Assembly (NCBI GenBank): GCA_036521995.1
Contig: DATDGR010000048.1
Coordinates: 1 to 6,482 of the forward strand
Length of the DNA: 6,482 nucleotides
Direction: 5' to 3'
Source of the DNA: Gp13-AA77 sp036521995
GTDB taxonomy: Bacteria > Acidobacteriota > Terriglobia > UBA7540
Under the pieces are notes generated by a model. That model had not been told where the DNA came from, ran no database searches, and saw nothing but the letters and a program-made list of their open reading frames with translations. How positions within the stretch are numbered: the stretch's first letter is position 1; the number at the start of each line of letters is the position of its first letter. Positions 6,388 to 6,482 of the stretch are shown here, in pieces. The position numbers and the translations under genes are program-made.

Positions 6388-6482
6388 ATGCGACACGCAA
6401 CTCCCATTGATTTGACTCCCGAGGAGCGGCGAACTTTGGAAAGCTGGGTACGATCCTCCACCACGGAACAACGCATGGTTCT
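6388..6482 (+). CDS. IS630-family transposase, N-terminal fragment (runs off the window)
   Basis: Thirty-one codons are visible before the window ends. The peptide starts MRHATPIDLTPEERRTLESW and continues VRSSTTEQRMV. This matches the start of IS630-family transposases, where 'LT-x-EER-x-x-LE-x-W-x-R-S-x-T-x-x-x-R' opens the helix-turn-helix DNA-binding region. The DDE catalytic domain would lie beyond the edge and cannot be checked. An in-frame ATG at 6373 would add MYTGS. I prefer 6388 because the family homology begins there and a likely -10 box overlaps the earlier ATG. GGGAG at 6382-6386 is too close to 6388 to act as a normal ribosome binding site. The gene points away from pilB, so its promoter would not drive the pilus genes. 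Confidence 0.8.
   Translation, partial: MRHATPIDLTPEERRTLESWVRSSTTEQRMV

Larger units (their letters stand above)
6345..6482 (+). mobile_element. IS630-family insertion sequence, left end only
   Basis: Sequence homologous to pilB stops at 6342-6345 (CTAG on both strands), and from there rightward the DNA differs in character (AT-richer: gtacttagtgacataagag) and leads into a transposase frame. IS630-family elements are known to insert at TA, often within CTAG, and to duplicate the TA. The TA here is 6343-6344. The terminal inverted repeat cannot be confirmed because the other end is outside the window. The boundary is an inference from where pilB homology stops. Confidence 0.72.

Overview
The window looks like a stretch of a GC-rich Gram-negative chromosome. 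Acidobacteriota is the best guess, an inference from memory of gene style only: a pilB-pilT-pilC type IV pilus cluster, a PilC closely matching acidobacterial sequences I know, and PilZ proteins carrying an 'NRNGAR' motif. No 16S rRNA or other decisive marker is present.

Layout. On the + strand, bases 1-995 hold the end of ybaB (nucleoid-associated protein) followed by recR (recombination mediator), a common bacterial pair usually found downstream of dnaX. From 1083 to 2244, still on the + strand, are two PilZ-domain reading frames. The first carries a C-terminal four-cysteine zinc-ribbon-like module. The second has a canonical c-di-GMP-binding motif. A 166-base stretch between them may be a broken interdomain linker. 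From 2364 to about 6344, on the - strand, lie pilC, pilT and pilB, transcribed in the order pilB-pilT-pilC and converging on the PilZ genes. At the right edge (from about 6345) an IS630-family element begins, with its transposase reading to the right and out of the window.

How the genes relate. PilB is the pilus extension ATPase, PilT the retraction ATPase and PilC the inner-membrane platform on which both act. PilZ proteins often sense c-di-GMP and can act on pilus motors, so their position beside pilC is suggestive, but nothing in the sequence proves a link.

Most striking is the damage. pilB lacks its 5' part where the IS abuts it at a CTAG site, and it also has two single-base frameshifts that offset each other and put the Walker A region out of frame. 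The pilC start appears shifted by one base. The PilZ pair may be one double-PilZ gene interrupted by a TAG and a frame change. recR, the visible part of ybaB, and pilT are intact. Either the pilus locus is decaying after IS insertion, or part of the sequence contains indel errors. The window alone cannot separate these.

No tRNA, rRNA, CRISPR array or convincing intrinsic terminator was seen.
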